From Welwitschia mirabilis (lineage: Eukaryota; Gnetophyta; Gnetopsida; Welwitschiales), in NCBI GenBank assembly GCA_051453625.1, contig JBOZIK010000001.1, positions 89,045,585 to 89,109,584 on the forward strand: 64,000 nt of DNA. The letters are read 5' to 3'. Position numbers and translations under genes: made by a program. The notes beneath the pieces are model-generated. The model was not told the DNA's origin, made no database searches, and was given only the letters and a program-made list of their open reading frames with translations. Shown here piece after piece: positions 21,558 to 31,330 of the stretch (position 1 is the stretch's first letter; every line of letters begins with the position of its first letter).

Positions 21558-22200
21558 GTTCATCAATAATGTTATAGCAAGATAGAGGCAATCACATTTA
21601 GGATTTATGACATGTCTTTCAAAGATGCAGACATTATGGAGTATTCTTAAATTCCAAGAAATTAGTATTTGGAGTTCAATAAGGAAAATTATTTAGGCAT
21701 ATTATCATCAAATATCGGATTTTAATTAATCTTAAAAGGCTTAATGTAATCCTTAAGATCACATATCCCTTAACAGAAAAACAATTGAAGTCCTTATCTA
21801 GAAAGATTAACTTTATCCATTGATTCATTTCAATGTTTGCAAAATTGAGTAGGCTAATTGAAAACATGTTAAAGAATGATTAATTAATCAATTAGAATGA
21901 GAAAACAAAGAGGGCCTTCCTTACCATTAAGGAAGAAATCATCAAAGCTCTAGTTCTAGTTGTCCCATAGCTTGAAAATCAATTCTTTTTATATGCTTTT
22001 TTAAATGAGCATACTGTTGAAGAATTTTAATGAACATGTCTAAAATAAAGGATACAGACATATCACTTTTATGTATAAACCTTTAAAGGATAATGAAATA
22101 AGGTATACTCTAATAAAAAAGAATTTATATGCAATTATTAAATCTTTATAGAAATTTATGTACTATAGTTTCTGATCTAGTGATTATAGCACCAGCAAAA
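21558..22200 (+). pseudogene. RT thumb and RNase H of element A, resumed
   Basis: After the right LTR of B the Tat-type RT continues: HVFQRCRHYGVFLNSKKLVF, then after a stop GKLFRHII, SLSRKINFIH-stop-FISMFAKLSRLI, and the RNase H entry KEEIIKALVLVVP followed by ENQFFLYAFLNEHTVEE. This is exactly what should follow the YLDD at 4530, which proves that the two halves of A belong together. The first RNase H aspartate appears replaced (YAFLNE). Later RNase H sequence to about 22250 is only weakly readable. Confidence 0.75.
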
Positions 22201-22479
22201 TTATAAGAGCTATCATAAAAAAGAGCTAAATAGATTATGAAACTATAAACATATGATATATAGTGGAGAGTATCTAAGCTAGTCATAGGAACTGGTATTA
22301 CCTAGTTCATTACTTGAGTTTTTATCCTTGATGATGATGAAATACAAGTTAATTATGACCCAATACCTACTCACATCTTGCAGTTGGATTATAGTAAAAG
22401 TGTGTCCTTCATCTTCAATTGAAGCAATGATCCTAGGTATGTTAATATCAAATACTATTTGAAATTTCATAAGCACTGC

Positions 22480-23640
22480 TTTGATCTATCTAAATACAAG
22501 AGGAAACTCTTAGTTTCCAAATGTGCTAAGTTTATTCTTGTACAAGGTATCTTTCATTACAAGAACTTTGATAGAATGTATTTGAGATTCCTTGATCAAT
22601 AGCAATCTAATCATTATTTGTATCAATTACATCAAGAGGGTCATCTTGAATACAAAGCTATATTGCATAATATTGAGCAAGTGGAATATTCTTGGCCAAC
22701 AATTACAAGACACTTATGATGCAACCAAATCATGTTTGCAATGTTAAATTTTTAAGGGTAAACAAGCCAATAGTTTAGATTCTTTAAGACAAATCATTGA
22801 AGTAAGGCCCTTTTCCAAATGGACTTTAGATTTCATTGGATGCAGTAATTCTCCTTCCTCTATCCAACATTACTTCATCATCATTACAACTAATTATTGC
22901 ACTAGATGATTGAAGAATAAAACCATGTAAAGTACCACTAGTTATGAACTAATTAAATTGATTGAAGAAAATATCATCTCTTGATATGACATTCCCTTTA
23001 ATCATTGACAATGGTCCTGCTTTTGTATTAGCTAAATTAACTTACTAGGTGATGATTAATCACATCCTTATCAAAATTGCCACTAAGTATTATCCACAAG
23101 ATAATGGCCTAGGAAAATCATTTAATAAAGTAATAATATCAGTGATCAAAAAATGATCGATAGAAATTCAAAGTTTTAGCATAAAAAGCTTAAATGGACT
23201 CTTTGAGTTGATTAGGTTTACTATAAGGAATCAATTAACTCCTCACTCTATGAATTAAATAAGAATTCACTATTTTCCAATAACTTACTAGATTATATAA
23301 AAGCTGATCAAAATATCATTGCAAGGATCTATCAATTATGAAAACTCAATAATGAATTAAAGCTATAAAGATCCTCTTTTCCTATCAAGCAATAGTTAAG
23401 AGATGGTTTGATAAGAAGTTTGCTACTAAAGAAATTTAAGTAATGGATTTAGTTCTTAAGAGGGATAAACATTGAGGACAAATTATACCACAACAAAAAT
23501 TCTTTCCATTGTAGTCAGGTGCTTATCAGGTCATTGATATCGTGTTTTTAAACATTTATCAAATATCATATATGCAAGAAAATAAGTTACATCATAATTT
23601 TAATGCATTTAATCTTAGACATTCTACTCTGATACTTCAA
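22480..23640 (+). pseudogene. integrase remnant of element A
   Basis: The zinc-binding part reads HQEGHLEYKAILHNIEQ and VEYSWPTITRH near 22630-22720. The core reads RPFSKWTLDFIGCSNSPSSI at about 22807, with the first catalytic Asp, then HYFIIITTNYCTR, LIKLIEENIIS, LIIDNGPAFVLAKLTY with the second Asp, and YYPQDNGLGKSFNKVI, where the expected Glu is Lys. The C-terminal part near 23430-23630 keeps the shape of the Tat integrase end. Stops and frame shifts occur throughout. Confidence 0.75.
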
Positions 23641-25584
23641 GAGAACATTAGATAAAAGAGTAGGATCATTTGCATTTGCATTATGCATTTGCATTCATCT
23701 TTAACTTAAAACATTGTTGCATTTTCATATTCCATTTTTTCGGTTTACATCATTTTACTATTGTTGATTCATGTACTTATCTTTATTTATTTCATCATTA
23801 CTTTACATACATTTTTATACAAAAAGAAAAAAAAAATCAAAAAAATGAAAAGACAAAGAGAAAATATATAAAAATAGGAGAAAAGCATAAAATTTCATAA
23901 GAATTATATGTGTATCTTGCTAGCTAGCATAGGATCAAATATCGAAGCATCGAGTCTTCCCTAGCCTTCCCTTGAATATTATAGCCCTTGTAGGATGAGT
24001 ATTAGTGCATTCTATTGATCACTTAATCATCAATCCAATGTGTCTATTTCTCATGTGTGGCATCTTTCAGGTATGGTAGTTTTTATGCTCCACTTTTGAC
24101 ATGGCATAACAGAGGAAGGATGTACATCCTATTAGGCTTATCAGCCCATGACCCTCATATGGTAGCTAGATCTTATTACTAAGTTCTCACAAAAAGAGAT
24201 TTTCTATCTCATCACATTGTTTTATTTACTGATTAGTATGATTGGGATTTAGTTTTCTGCACTAGGGCTATGGATGTTAGCTAGCATTGTAGCTATAATG
24301 ATACATTCATTCCACATAGCACTTGTATCAGGGCTATGAATGCTTGTTACTAGTATAGCACTGCAACCCTTTCACATGATCTNNNNNNNNNNNNNNNNNN
24401 NNNNNNNNNNNNNNNNNNNNNNNNNNNNNNNNNNNNNNNNNNNNNNNNNNNNNNNNNNNNNNNNNNNNNNNNNNNNNNNNNNGTTAATTCTATTAGGAGG
24501 GTGAAAAACAATATTATGTGCTCAAATCTAATCCTATGCCATTGTTCATTAAGAAAGCATAAAAGTAAAAATTTATCCCAAAAGAAGAAGAAGAAGAAGA
24601 AGAAGAAGAAGAAGAAGAAGAAGAAAATGAAGAGGTGAGGCATGATTCTTAAGTCTTACTATCTTTGATGATCTACCTGATTCCTATTTTCTTTATGTCT
24701 ATCATAGCTTGAGTTTAGCCTAGTAGGGATTAAAAGTTGATAAACATAGTCCTATTGACTTAATGCACTAGGCCTCTAACAAGTCAGAAATAATATAAAA
24801 TGATTAAAGCAAAACAAAAATAGATTGAGTTTTTATTTTATACATTTTCATATTTTTACATAGTCATCACTCTAACATGCTCATGTCATCATTACATTTC
24901 ATTACACATCAGCATTTTATAATAATTTTATGCATTGTTTTATTCATAAATCACTTGCTTAGCATGATATACGTTTTATCTACATGTAGAATCATATTTA
25001 TATTGAGTTACATTTATAGATAGATTTATTTGTAAATTCTCATTCTCATTTATAGGCATCTAGTCATTATTACAGGACATATTAGATGCATTTAGATCAT
25101 TTAATGCATTTTCATCTAGCCTTGCATTTTAACACATTATTAGGATTTACATATATCTTTCATCAAGTTCATATCAATTGATTAGAGGATAGACATTACT
25201 ATCCATGTTACCCCAACTGAAAATTGATGAGATCTTGATATACATAAGCTTTGGAGAATTACAATTCCATTTGAAATTGAATTTCTAGAGCATTTGTAAT
25301 TAGAAAATAACTCACTCCACTCATGACTCGTTCCAACTTTGATTTCCTCCATTTGGCATTTCTTTAAGTGCAGGGCCATTTTATCTTTTTTGAACACTTT
25401 AAAGGACCATAGATGCAATTAGGAATTTAATCATATCAACTTATGAATCTGATTGAATTATGACAAGTCCTTTAAAACTTAAAATAAATTGTAATAATTA
25501 TAGATTCTCCGTTTCTTATTCTGCAAATACTAAGAAGGATATCACGTGATGAAGCAATTGGCATAACAACTTCAAAAAGTTACG
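23641..25584 (+). other. 3' region of element A, possibly including a decayed LTR
   Basis: Nothing coding is supported. The stretch starts with tgcatttgcattatgcatttgcatt and a poly-A-rich tract near 23820-23850. It carries two related 50-bp units (ggctatggatgttagctagc... and ggctatgaatgcttgttact...) at 24265-24365, then a 100-N gap (24383-24482) and a GAA microsatellite. An LTR is expected here, but the window holds no second copy of it that I can recognise. Confidence 0.4.
24583..24624 (+). repeat. (GAA)n microsatellite
   Basis: About 14 perfect GAA/AGA units. On the minus strand it makes a run of phenylalanine codons, which explains an apparent open frame there. Confidence 0.95.
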
Positions 25585-26250
25585 AGCATAGAAAAAACAT
25601 GAATTCTGCCTTTTGTTCTTACCACCATTGTTTCTTTGTTCATTGGTGTAGAAATTTTAAATTATGTTAGTGTTTATACCCAAAGAACTCTAGTCTCTAT
25701 CCTCTCTCCTTTTACATTTAATCAACCACTCATTCCCTAGAAATCTTTTCTTGTAGAGAGTGCAATTCAAAAGACCCATGCTTTACTAATAAAACCAGGC
25801 CTTGCTTGGTTAGCTTGCCTCATTACAGGATCAAATGGAGATGGCAAGAAATTAAAGAGAGTGCTTGCTGCTTTGTACTATCCTAGGAGTCATTATATCT
25901 TACAGTTTTTAAAGGTTTTACTTGGATGGCACTATCTCAATCATTTGTGGAGTACTACATCTAAGCCTGGATAATTTTCTAAGAGCACTACTTATGTACT
26001 ATGCAAAATTTGCAGCATCCCCAGAGGGCAATTTCCACACAGTCATTTGTGACACAAAAGAATATACAAACATAACTATCAACCATGATTTACATTACAT
26101 ATCCTGGAATACTCCACTTAGACAACGTCCTCATAATCTTGTCCTGAATAATTTTGAATAGATGCTTGAGACCAATGCACCATTTGCAAGAAAATTTTAG
26201 GAGGATGATGCCATTCCTAGTAAATTTAACAGCAAGTTATTCCAAAGACT
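25585..26250 (+). pseudogene. GlcAT14-type glycosyltransferase pseudogene, middle deleted
   Basis: The plus strand reads like a plant core-2/I-branching glycosyltransferase (GlcAT14, beta-glucuronosyltransferase-like), a Golgi type II membrane protein that decorates arabinogalactan proteins. Near 25610, ILPFVLTTIVSLFIGVEIL is the membrane anchor. At 25800-25900, LACLITGSNGDGKKLKRVL and ALYYPRSHYILQ match the start of the catalytic domain. The text then jumps to FKGFTWMALSQSFVEYYI (25908 on) and LLMYYAKFAASPEGNFHTVI, INHDLHYISWNTPLRQRPHN and NAPFARKF, the end of the domain. Roughly 130-150 residues between these parts are absent. Two stops and a frame shift occur near 25960. It is a broken copy, not a gene. 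Confidence 0.8.
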
Positions 26251-27529
26251 TCTAAGGTTGTGGAAATGTGTTATAAAAGTATGTAAACCAAGCTTTAGTG
26301 ATAATTTGGAAGTCTTGAAGGCTCTGCAAACTTTAGATGTTAAATATAATGAGTAGCTTCATTATGTGATCAATTTCACATTTTCTAGTATAGCCTTTTT
26401 GCAAATGAAATTTTTCATGCTTCTAGCTAGGGTTATTGGTTGTATTCACTCTTGTTTTTGTTAGATTAGCCACTTTAAGGTGCATTATGTCTATGGAAAA
26501 GAGGTTAATAATTCATGTCATGTCAACTGTTATGGAAAAGATAATACTAATGATTCATGATCTCTCATTTGTTCAAACAAGACAAGATGTTGACATGCTG
26601 ATAACATCTTTAGTAGAAGAATTTGGAGTTAAGCTAGTGTCATATGCTCCATTACTTGTTGTCCCTCTCCTAGGATGCATAAGTTATACATAGTTTTGCT
26701 ACTCTTGTTCCCCTACTTCCAGTTGCATGTGTTGTTTCTCCACCTATTGGATAAAGCAAGAATTTAAGTTCTGAAATAGGTGGAGATGCTCACATTTTAG
26801 GGAACCATCTTGATAATTCTTTAGTGGATGATTACAAATCTCCACTAGAGTTAGAAGTGACACTGAGGAGGGGATTTTATGTGATGATATGGGACTTGGA
26901 AAAATATGAGTATTGGGATCACATTAAAAATTGTGGTACTAAAGGAAATCTCCATGGCATATTGGATGATCTCCAGGGTCTTTGTTATCTTATAAAACAC
27001 TACACATTTAAATCTTTTATTTGGACAAGAATATCTCCTTAGTAAACTCTATAGTTTTAAAGAGCATTAAAGGAGGCAAATACACTGTCGAGATTATGAG
27101 AGAAGGATGCTTATCATGTTGAATAGGTTGGTGAGATGCTTTGAACAAAAGGAGGATAGACCTATTACTAGGAGTTTTCTCTTAGAAGCACTCTTTATAA
27201 ACTACATGACTATTGCATTGTTCACACAAGAGACTCCTAACACAAATTTAAACTGGGTACAGGAGAATTGATGCTCTTATCCTAGCAATATTCCTCAAAC
27301 TGTAGCACTTCAAGTAGTAGTGGAGGAAGAATCCGGTCTACTAGGATGTAGAGCATTTCATTCATTACATCTAGAGCTCTGTGTTAATATTAAGGCTAAT
27401 GTTATTCCCAATACAAAGCTTATTAAATAATCATATCAATGGAGCCCTTGTCTTGTTATTCCTCCTTTGAAGATCAACAAATATCTGCAAAGAGTACATT
27501 TTGGGCTCCTTGTTCTTTTTAACAAATTA
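26251..27529 (+). other. gene-like stretch of unknown origin
   Basis: It lies between two host-gene fragments and is less AT-rich than its surroundings. Open plus-strand pieces include IHDLSFVQTRQDVDMLITSL (26436-26693), DDYKSPLELEVTLRRGFYVM (26824-27042), and, in a third frame near 27110-27240, MLNRLVRCFEQKEDRPITRS and FLLEALFINYMTIALFTQ. They look like shifted pieces of one coding sequence. I do not recognise a family and give no function. It may be a third captured gene fragment or part of the carrier element. Confidence 0.4.
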
Positions 27530-27951
27530 CAAGACATTGATAAAGAAGAGTAAATACTTTGAGGAGGTAAGTCAGGATACAGGAAAATATATTTTTGGGG
27601 TGGGTGACACTCCCAAGGCAATGGAAATGGGCACTGCTGAAACTTTGATTGTATGGAAGAATCTAAATACAAATAGATGTATTCCAAAGAATGCTGTTGC
27701 AGGTGAAATAGCAATCAAACAACTACATAAAGATTGGGAAGCCGATCAAAGCAAATTTAAGAGTTCAGCCCTTAGTACAGAATTGGAGGTGCAGGAGCTG
27801 CAGCCTTGGATTTCTCACTAATAAATCACAGGAAGGTTTCCAATTTTGCAGCGGCTTTGGCGGCATTGGTGGCATTCTTGGTTACCAGCCAGATACCTGA
27901 ACACTTACTGAATTCTTTGATGATGAAGGTGTATATAAGGATTCAGATTAG
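27530..27951 (+). pseudogene. eRF1 (translation release factor 1) C-terminal pseudogene
   Basis: eRF1 recognises stop codons and triggers peptide release on the ribosome. Here only its C-terminal part remains: KYFEEVSQDTGKYIFGVGDT, KAMEMGTAETLIVWKNLNTN and IKQLHKDWEADQSKF. After a missing block of about 16 residues and a +1 shift near 27800 come CSLGFLTNKSQEG, FCSGFGGIGGILGYQPDT and a final FFDDEGVYKDSD with TAG at 27949-27951, the natural end of plant eRF1. A stop replaces the residue after QPDT. It starts abruptly near 27530 with no upstream eRF1 sequence. Reading direction is the same as the glycosyltransferase fragment. Confidence 0.8.
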
Positions 27952-28791
27952 CAATCAAACCTCTCCAGCATGAACACTTAATGAAGACTATATTCTGACA
28001 GTGTTGCTTATTACCCGAAAACCACATATGACTGAGCATCAAAGATTGCAATTATCTCTCAGATATACTAGATGAGACAGTAATCCAATTTTCAAGTGTC
28101 ATGCTAGCAATTCAAAATCTTACAGAGGTACCATTAAAGTGCAATCAGCTTGTTGCCATTAGAAGGAATGGAATTTGGTCTCCAGAAAATAAGTGTGGTA
28201 TTTCAAAGACATCAAACCTGGGGTTTCCAATCTAATGAAGTAGCTGCAGTTCAAAAAGCACAGACTAAATTCTCCCCTTTGCAGTGATCTTGAATCTTGC
28301 AGTGTGCAAAATCAGAGTCTTACTCAAGATCCCCGATTAGACGCTGAGGGATTTGGCGGGTCTCTTGCTACAGCGGGTTCTTTTGTTGTGCCTTGGACAT
28401 GTCCACGTCTCATCCGCCTCTCTTTGCAGGCTCTGGAAATCTGCACACAAGGTCAGCATCTCTGATGGAAGAGCACTAAGAACCTAGAAAAGAGGAGACC
28501 CATTAGAAGTGGGGGAGCGTTCAGAGGAAGACACAAGAGAGCGAGCTCAATTGAAGGGAACATGTAAAAAACCCTGCATTTGGTTGTTAAGGTGGAGAAT
28601 TAACTCATGTCTTAGATATATACTCTTGATCGAGATCTTCATCTGACCGGGGTAGAGTCGTCATGAGTCTCCTCTCATAAATGAGATTTTCACCTTGTTT
28701 TCATGGCCTTGGGAAGACATAATGAAATCCCTACATTTTCCACTGAAGAAAGCTCTCAAGCTCTTCTGGTTGAGGCCATAAGTGGCATGAG
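27952..28791 (+). other. noncoding tract between the eRF1 fragment and a copia element
   Basis: Some of it may be eRF1 3' untranslated sequence. A GC-richer stretch lies at about 28310-28450 (e.g. cttggacatgtccacgtctc). I see no domain, no clear poly-A tail and no terminal inverted repeat that would mark the edge of a carrier transposon. Confidence 0.4.
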
Positions 28792-29113
28792 TCTTGGTGT
28801 AATCCAGATTCTAGAAGTATCCAAGTCTATTGTGGGTTGAACAAGTTTTGCACATTATGTGGGGAGTGGTTTAGTGGAGTCCTAATTTCTTGTTTTTGCG
28901 CTATTCTCATGGTAGATAAGTATGTGGTCCTAGTCCTAAAGAGTCTGTTAGTAGTGTCTTGAAAGTAGGAGTTTACTTGAGTTTGTTTTTGGTATAAAGA
29001 GGCTATTTGCTATCAATTTGGGTGTGTGTGAGTTTTTCAAATGATAGAAATCAGCTCCAATTTCACTCTAATTTCTTGTTCTTCTAATTATTACTTTATC
29101 AGATGATTCCAAA
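28792..29113 (+). mobile_element. left LTR of Tork-like copia copy C1a
   Basis: It starts tcttggtgtaatccagattc (TG changed to TC) and ends just before atag and the primer site. It matches the LTRs at 37627-37915 and 42054-42373, with shared tracts ttctagaagtatccaa and tatgtggggagtgg. A TATA-like ggtataaagagg lies at about 28991. Confidence 0.85.
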
Positions 29114-29117
29114 ATAG

Positions 29118-29129
29118 TGGTATCAAAGC
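29118..29129 (+). promoter_or_regulatory. tRNA-Met-type primer binding site, C1a
   Basis: tggtatcaaagc differs at one base from the common plant copia primer site tggtatcagagc and starts four bases after the LTR. Confidence 0.85.
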
Positions 29130-29170
29130 TATGACTCTAAATAGCTCTGTTCAACCTTCAATTCCCATAA

Positions 29171-29480
29171 TTAGATGGGAAAATTTATAATCGGTGGAGC
29201 ATCCAAATGAGAGTGCTCTTTGATCACCACGAGTTGACAGGTGTCATAGAGAATGGAGCCATAGATCTCGCAGAGAATGCAAATGACGCACAAAGGATTA
29301 CCCACTGTGAGAACAAGAAGAAGGATAAGAAGGCGTTATATTTTATTCATCAAGGAGTGAATGATGAGATCTTTAAGAAGATCATGAGAGCAACTACATC
29401 AAAGCAAGGCTGGGATACCTTGATGACAACATTCAAAGGAGCAAACAAAGTTAAAAAGATAAGACTCCAAACCTTGACAT
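29171..29480 (+). pseudogene. gag N-terminus of C1a, cut by a gap
   Basis: The frame is open from about 29171 to the N run at 29481: LDGKIYNRWSIQMRVLFDHH, then [20 protein letters not shown] and DTLMTTFKGANKVKKIRL. This is the start of the copia gag (UBN2/retrotransposon gag type), which forms the particle. It has no stop in about 100 codons, unlike the same region in the two sister copies (from 30390 and 37960), so this copy looks youngest. The remainder is lost in the 746-N gap. Confidence 0.8.
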
Positions 29481-30226
29481 NNNNNNNNNNNNNNNNNNNN
29501 NNNNNNNNNNNNNNNNNNNNNNNNNNNNNNNNNNNNNNNNNNNNNNNNNNNNNNNNNNNNNNNNNNNNNNNNNNNNNNNNNNNNNNNNNNNNNNNNNNNN
29601 NNNNNNNNNNNNNNNNNNNNNNNNNNNNNNNNNNNNNNNNNNNNNNNNNNNNNNNNNNNNNNNNNNNNNNNNNNNNNNNNNNNNNNNNNNNNNNNNNNNN
29701 NNNNNNNNNNNNNNNNNNNNNNNNNNNNNNNNNNNNNNNNNNNNNNNNNNNNNNNNNNNNNNNNNNNNNNNNNNNNNNNNNNNNNNNNNNNNNNNNNNNN
29801 NNNNNNNNNNNNNNNNNNNNNNNNNNNNNNNNNNNNNNNNNNNNNNNNNNNNNNNNNNNNNNNNNNNNNNNNNNNNNNNNNNNNNNNNNNNNNNNNNNNN
29901 NNNNNNNNNNNNNNNNNNNNNNNNNNNNNNNNNNNNNNNNNNNNNNNNNNNNNNNNNNNNNNNNNNNNNNNNNNNNNNNNNNNNNNNNNNNNNNNNNNNN
30001 NNNNNNNNNNNNNNNNNNNNNNNNNNNNNNNNNNNNNNNNNNNNNNNNNNNNNNNNNNNNNNNNNNNNNNNNNNNNNNNNNNNNNNNNNNNNNNNNNNNN
30101 NNNNNNNNNNNNNNNNNNNNNNNNNNNNNNNNNNNNNNNNNNNNNNNNNNNNNNNNNNNNNNNNNNNNNNNNNNNNNNNNNNNNNNNNNNNNNNNNNNNN
30201 NNNNNNNNNNNNNNNNNNNNNNNNNN
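29481..30226. other. 746-N gap between two copia copies
   Basis: The gap starts inside the gag of C1a and ends inside the LTR of C1b. Long apparent open frames across it consist of N and mean nothing. Confidence 0.95.
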
Positions 30227-30346
30227 TGATTTTTTTTTTTGTATAATCCATCTATTATTAATTTGTGTATCTGAGTTTTTTTTTGAAATAGACAATAAAG
30301 AAATTCGTATTTTTTTGTTCTTATTACTTTGTCAATTGATTCTACA
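30227..30346 (+). mobile_element. LTR end of Tork-like copia copy C1b
   Basis: Only the last part of the LTR is seen, ending gtcaattgattctaca, which matches 37901-37915 and keeps the CA terminus. Its start is in the gap. Confidence 0.75.
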
Positions 30347-30350
30347 ATAA

Positions 30351-30362
30351 TGGTATTAGAGC
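30351..30362 (+). promoter_or_regulatory. primer binding site, C1b
   Basis: tggtattagagc, one base from tggtatcagagc, four bases after the LTR end. Confidence 0.8.
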
Positions 30363-30389
30363 TATGGCTCTATATAGCTCTATTTAGCC

Positions 30390-31330
30390 TTTAACTCCTA
30401 TATTAGATGGGAAAAATTATAATCAGTGGAGCATCTAGATGAAAGTGCTCTTCGATTACCATAAGATGATATATATCATAGGGAATGGAATTATAGATCT
30501 TGTGGAGAATGAAAATAACAACCAAGGACCATCCACCATGAGAACGAGAAGAAGGATAAGAAGGATTTATATTTCATTCATCAAGGAGTGAATGCTGAAA
30601 TATTTGAGAAGATCATGAGAGCAACTACGTCAAAGTAAGCCTGAATACCTTGATGACAACATTCAAGGAAGCAGATAAAGTTAAAAAGGTAAGACTTCAA
30701 ACCTTGACACGTCAGTATGAACTCTTACAAATGAAATCTTCTGAGAATATTACTGACTATATAAGTCGAGTTCTTGCTTTGACAAATCAAATGGAAACAT
30801 ATGGAGAGAGGTATAAAGAATAGCCAAAGGGGAGAAGATCTTGCAAACACTCACATTCAGATTTGAGCATATCGTGGTGGCGATAGAAGAAGCCCATGAT
30901 CTCTTTGAGATGACTGTTGAATTATCTAGTATGATGTAAGTCCATGAGCAACACATGAATGAGTAGTAACCAAGAAGCCGATTGAGTAAGCATTCAAAAG
31001 CTAAGTCTCCACTAAAGATGAGCAAGATGGTGGGAAAGGCCAAATACATTATGGCTTTTGTGGTAAAGGACAAGGACGTGATGGTCACTACTATAACAAT
31101 AGGGGTCGTGGTGGTCACAACAATAATTATGAAACAAGAGGGAACCAACACAACAATGAAGAGAGATCAGATTTGAGCCACTAACAAGACCCAAATTATA
31201 GAGTTCAAGGCCATGAATGTGATAGAGGAAGGTATGATAAATCTATGTTAAGTGTTATTCATGTCATAGACGTGGCCATTATTCGAGTGAGTATAGATAT
31301 AAGAAGAATAACCAAGAAGCTCATTGTGTA
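30390..31330 (+). pseudogene. gag remnant of C1b
   Basis: Broken frames match the other copies: a start like LDGKNYNQWSI, MKVLFDYH, then [16 protein letters not shown]. Further on is a Gly-rich tract (GQGRDGHYYNNRGRGGHNNN style, read across shifted frames near 31060-31140) and a zinc knuckle KCYSCHRRGHYSSEY at about 31246, in which the last Cys is Tyr. Stops and shifts are frequent. Gag would bind element RNA through the knuckle. Confidence 0.8.

Noticed and set aside
23670-23900. 76-codon plus frame rich in Phe and His
   Set aside because: AT-rich noncoding 3' region of element A with tgcatt repeats; no domain.
24350-24643. Minus-strand frame with a run of phenylalanines
   Set aside because: It is the translation of the GAA microsatellite plus a gap.
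27060-27120. IKGGKYTVEIMREG as an acetyl-CoA carboxylase fragment
   Set aside because: The match is one short stretch and the sequence on either side does not continue like that protein.
29207-30295. Long open frames of 266-340 codons on both strands
   Set aside because: They consist mainly of N. Only 29207-29480 on the plus strand is real (gag of C1a).
30750-31194. Minus-strand frames opposite the copia gag
   Set aside because: Antisense of the Gly-rich gag tail; the same happens at 38328-38736 opposite C2.
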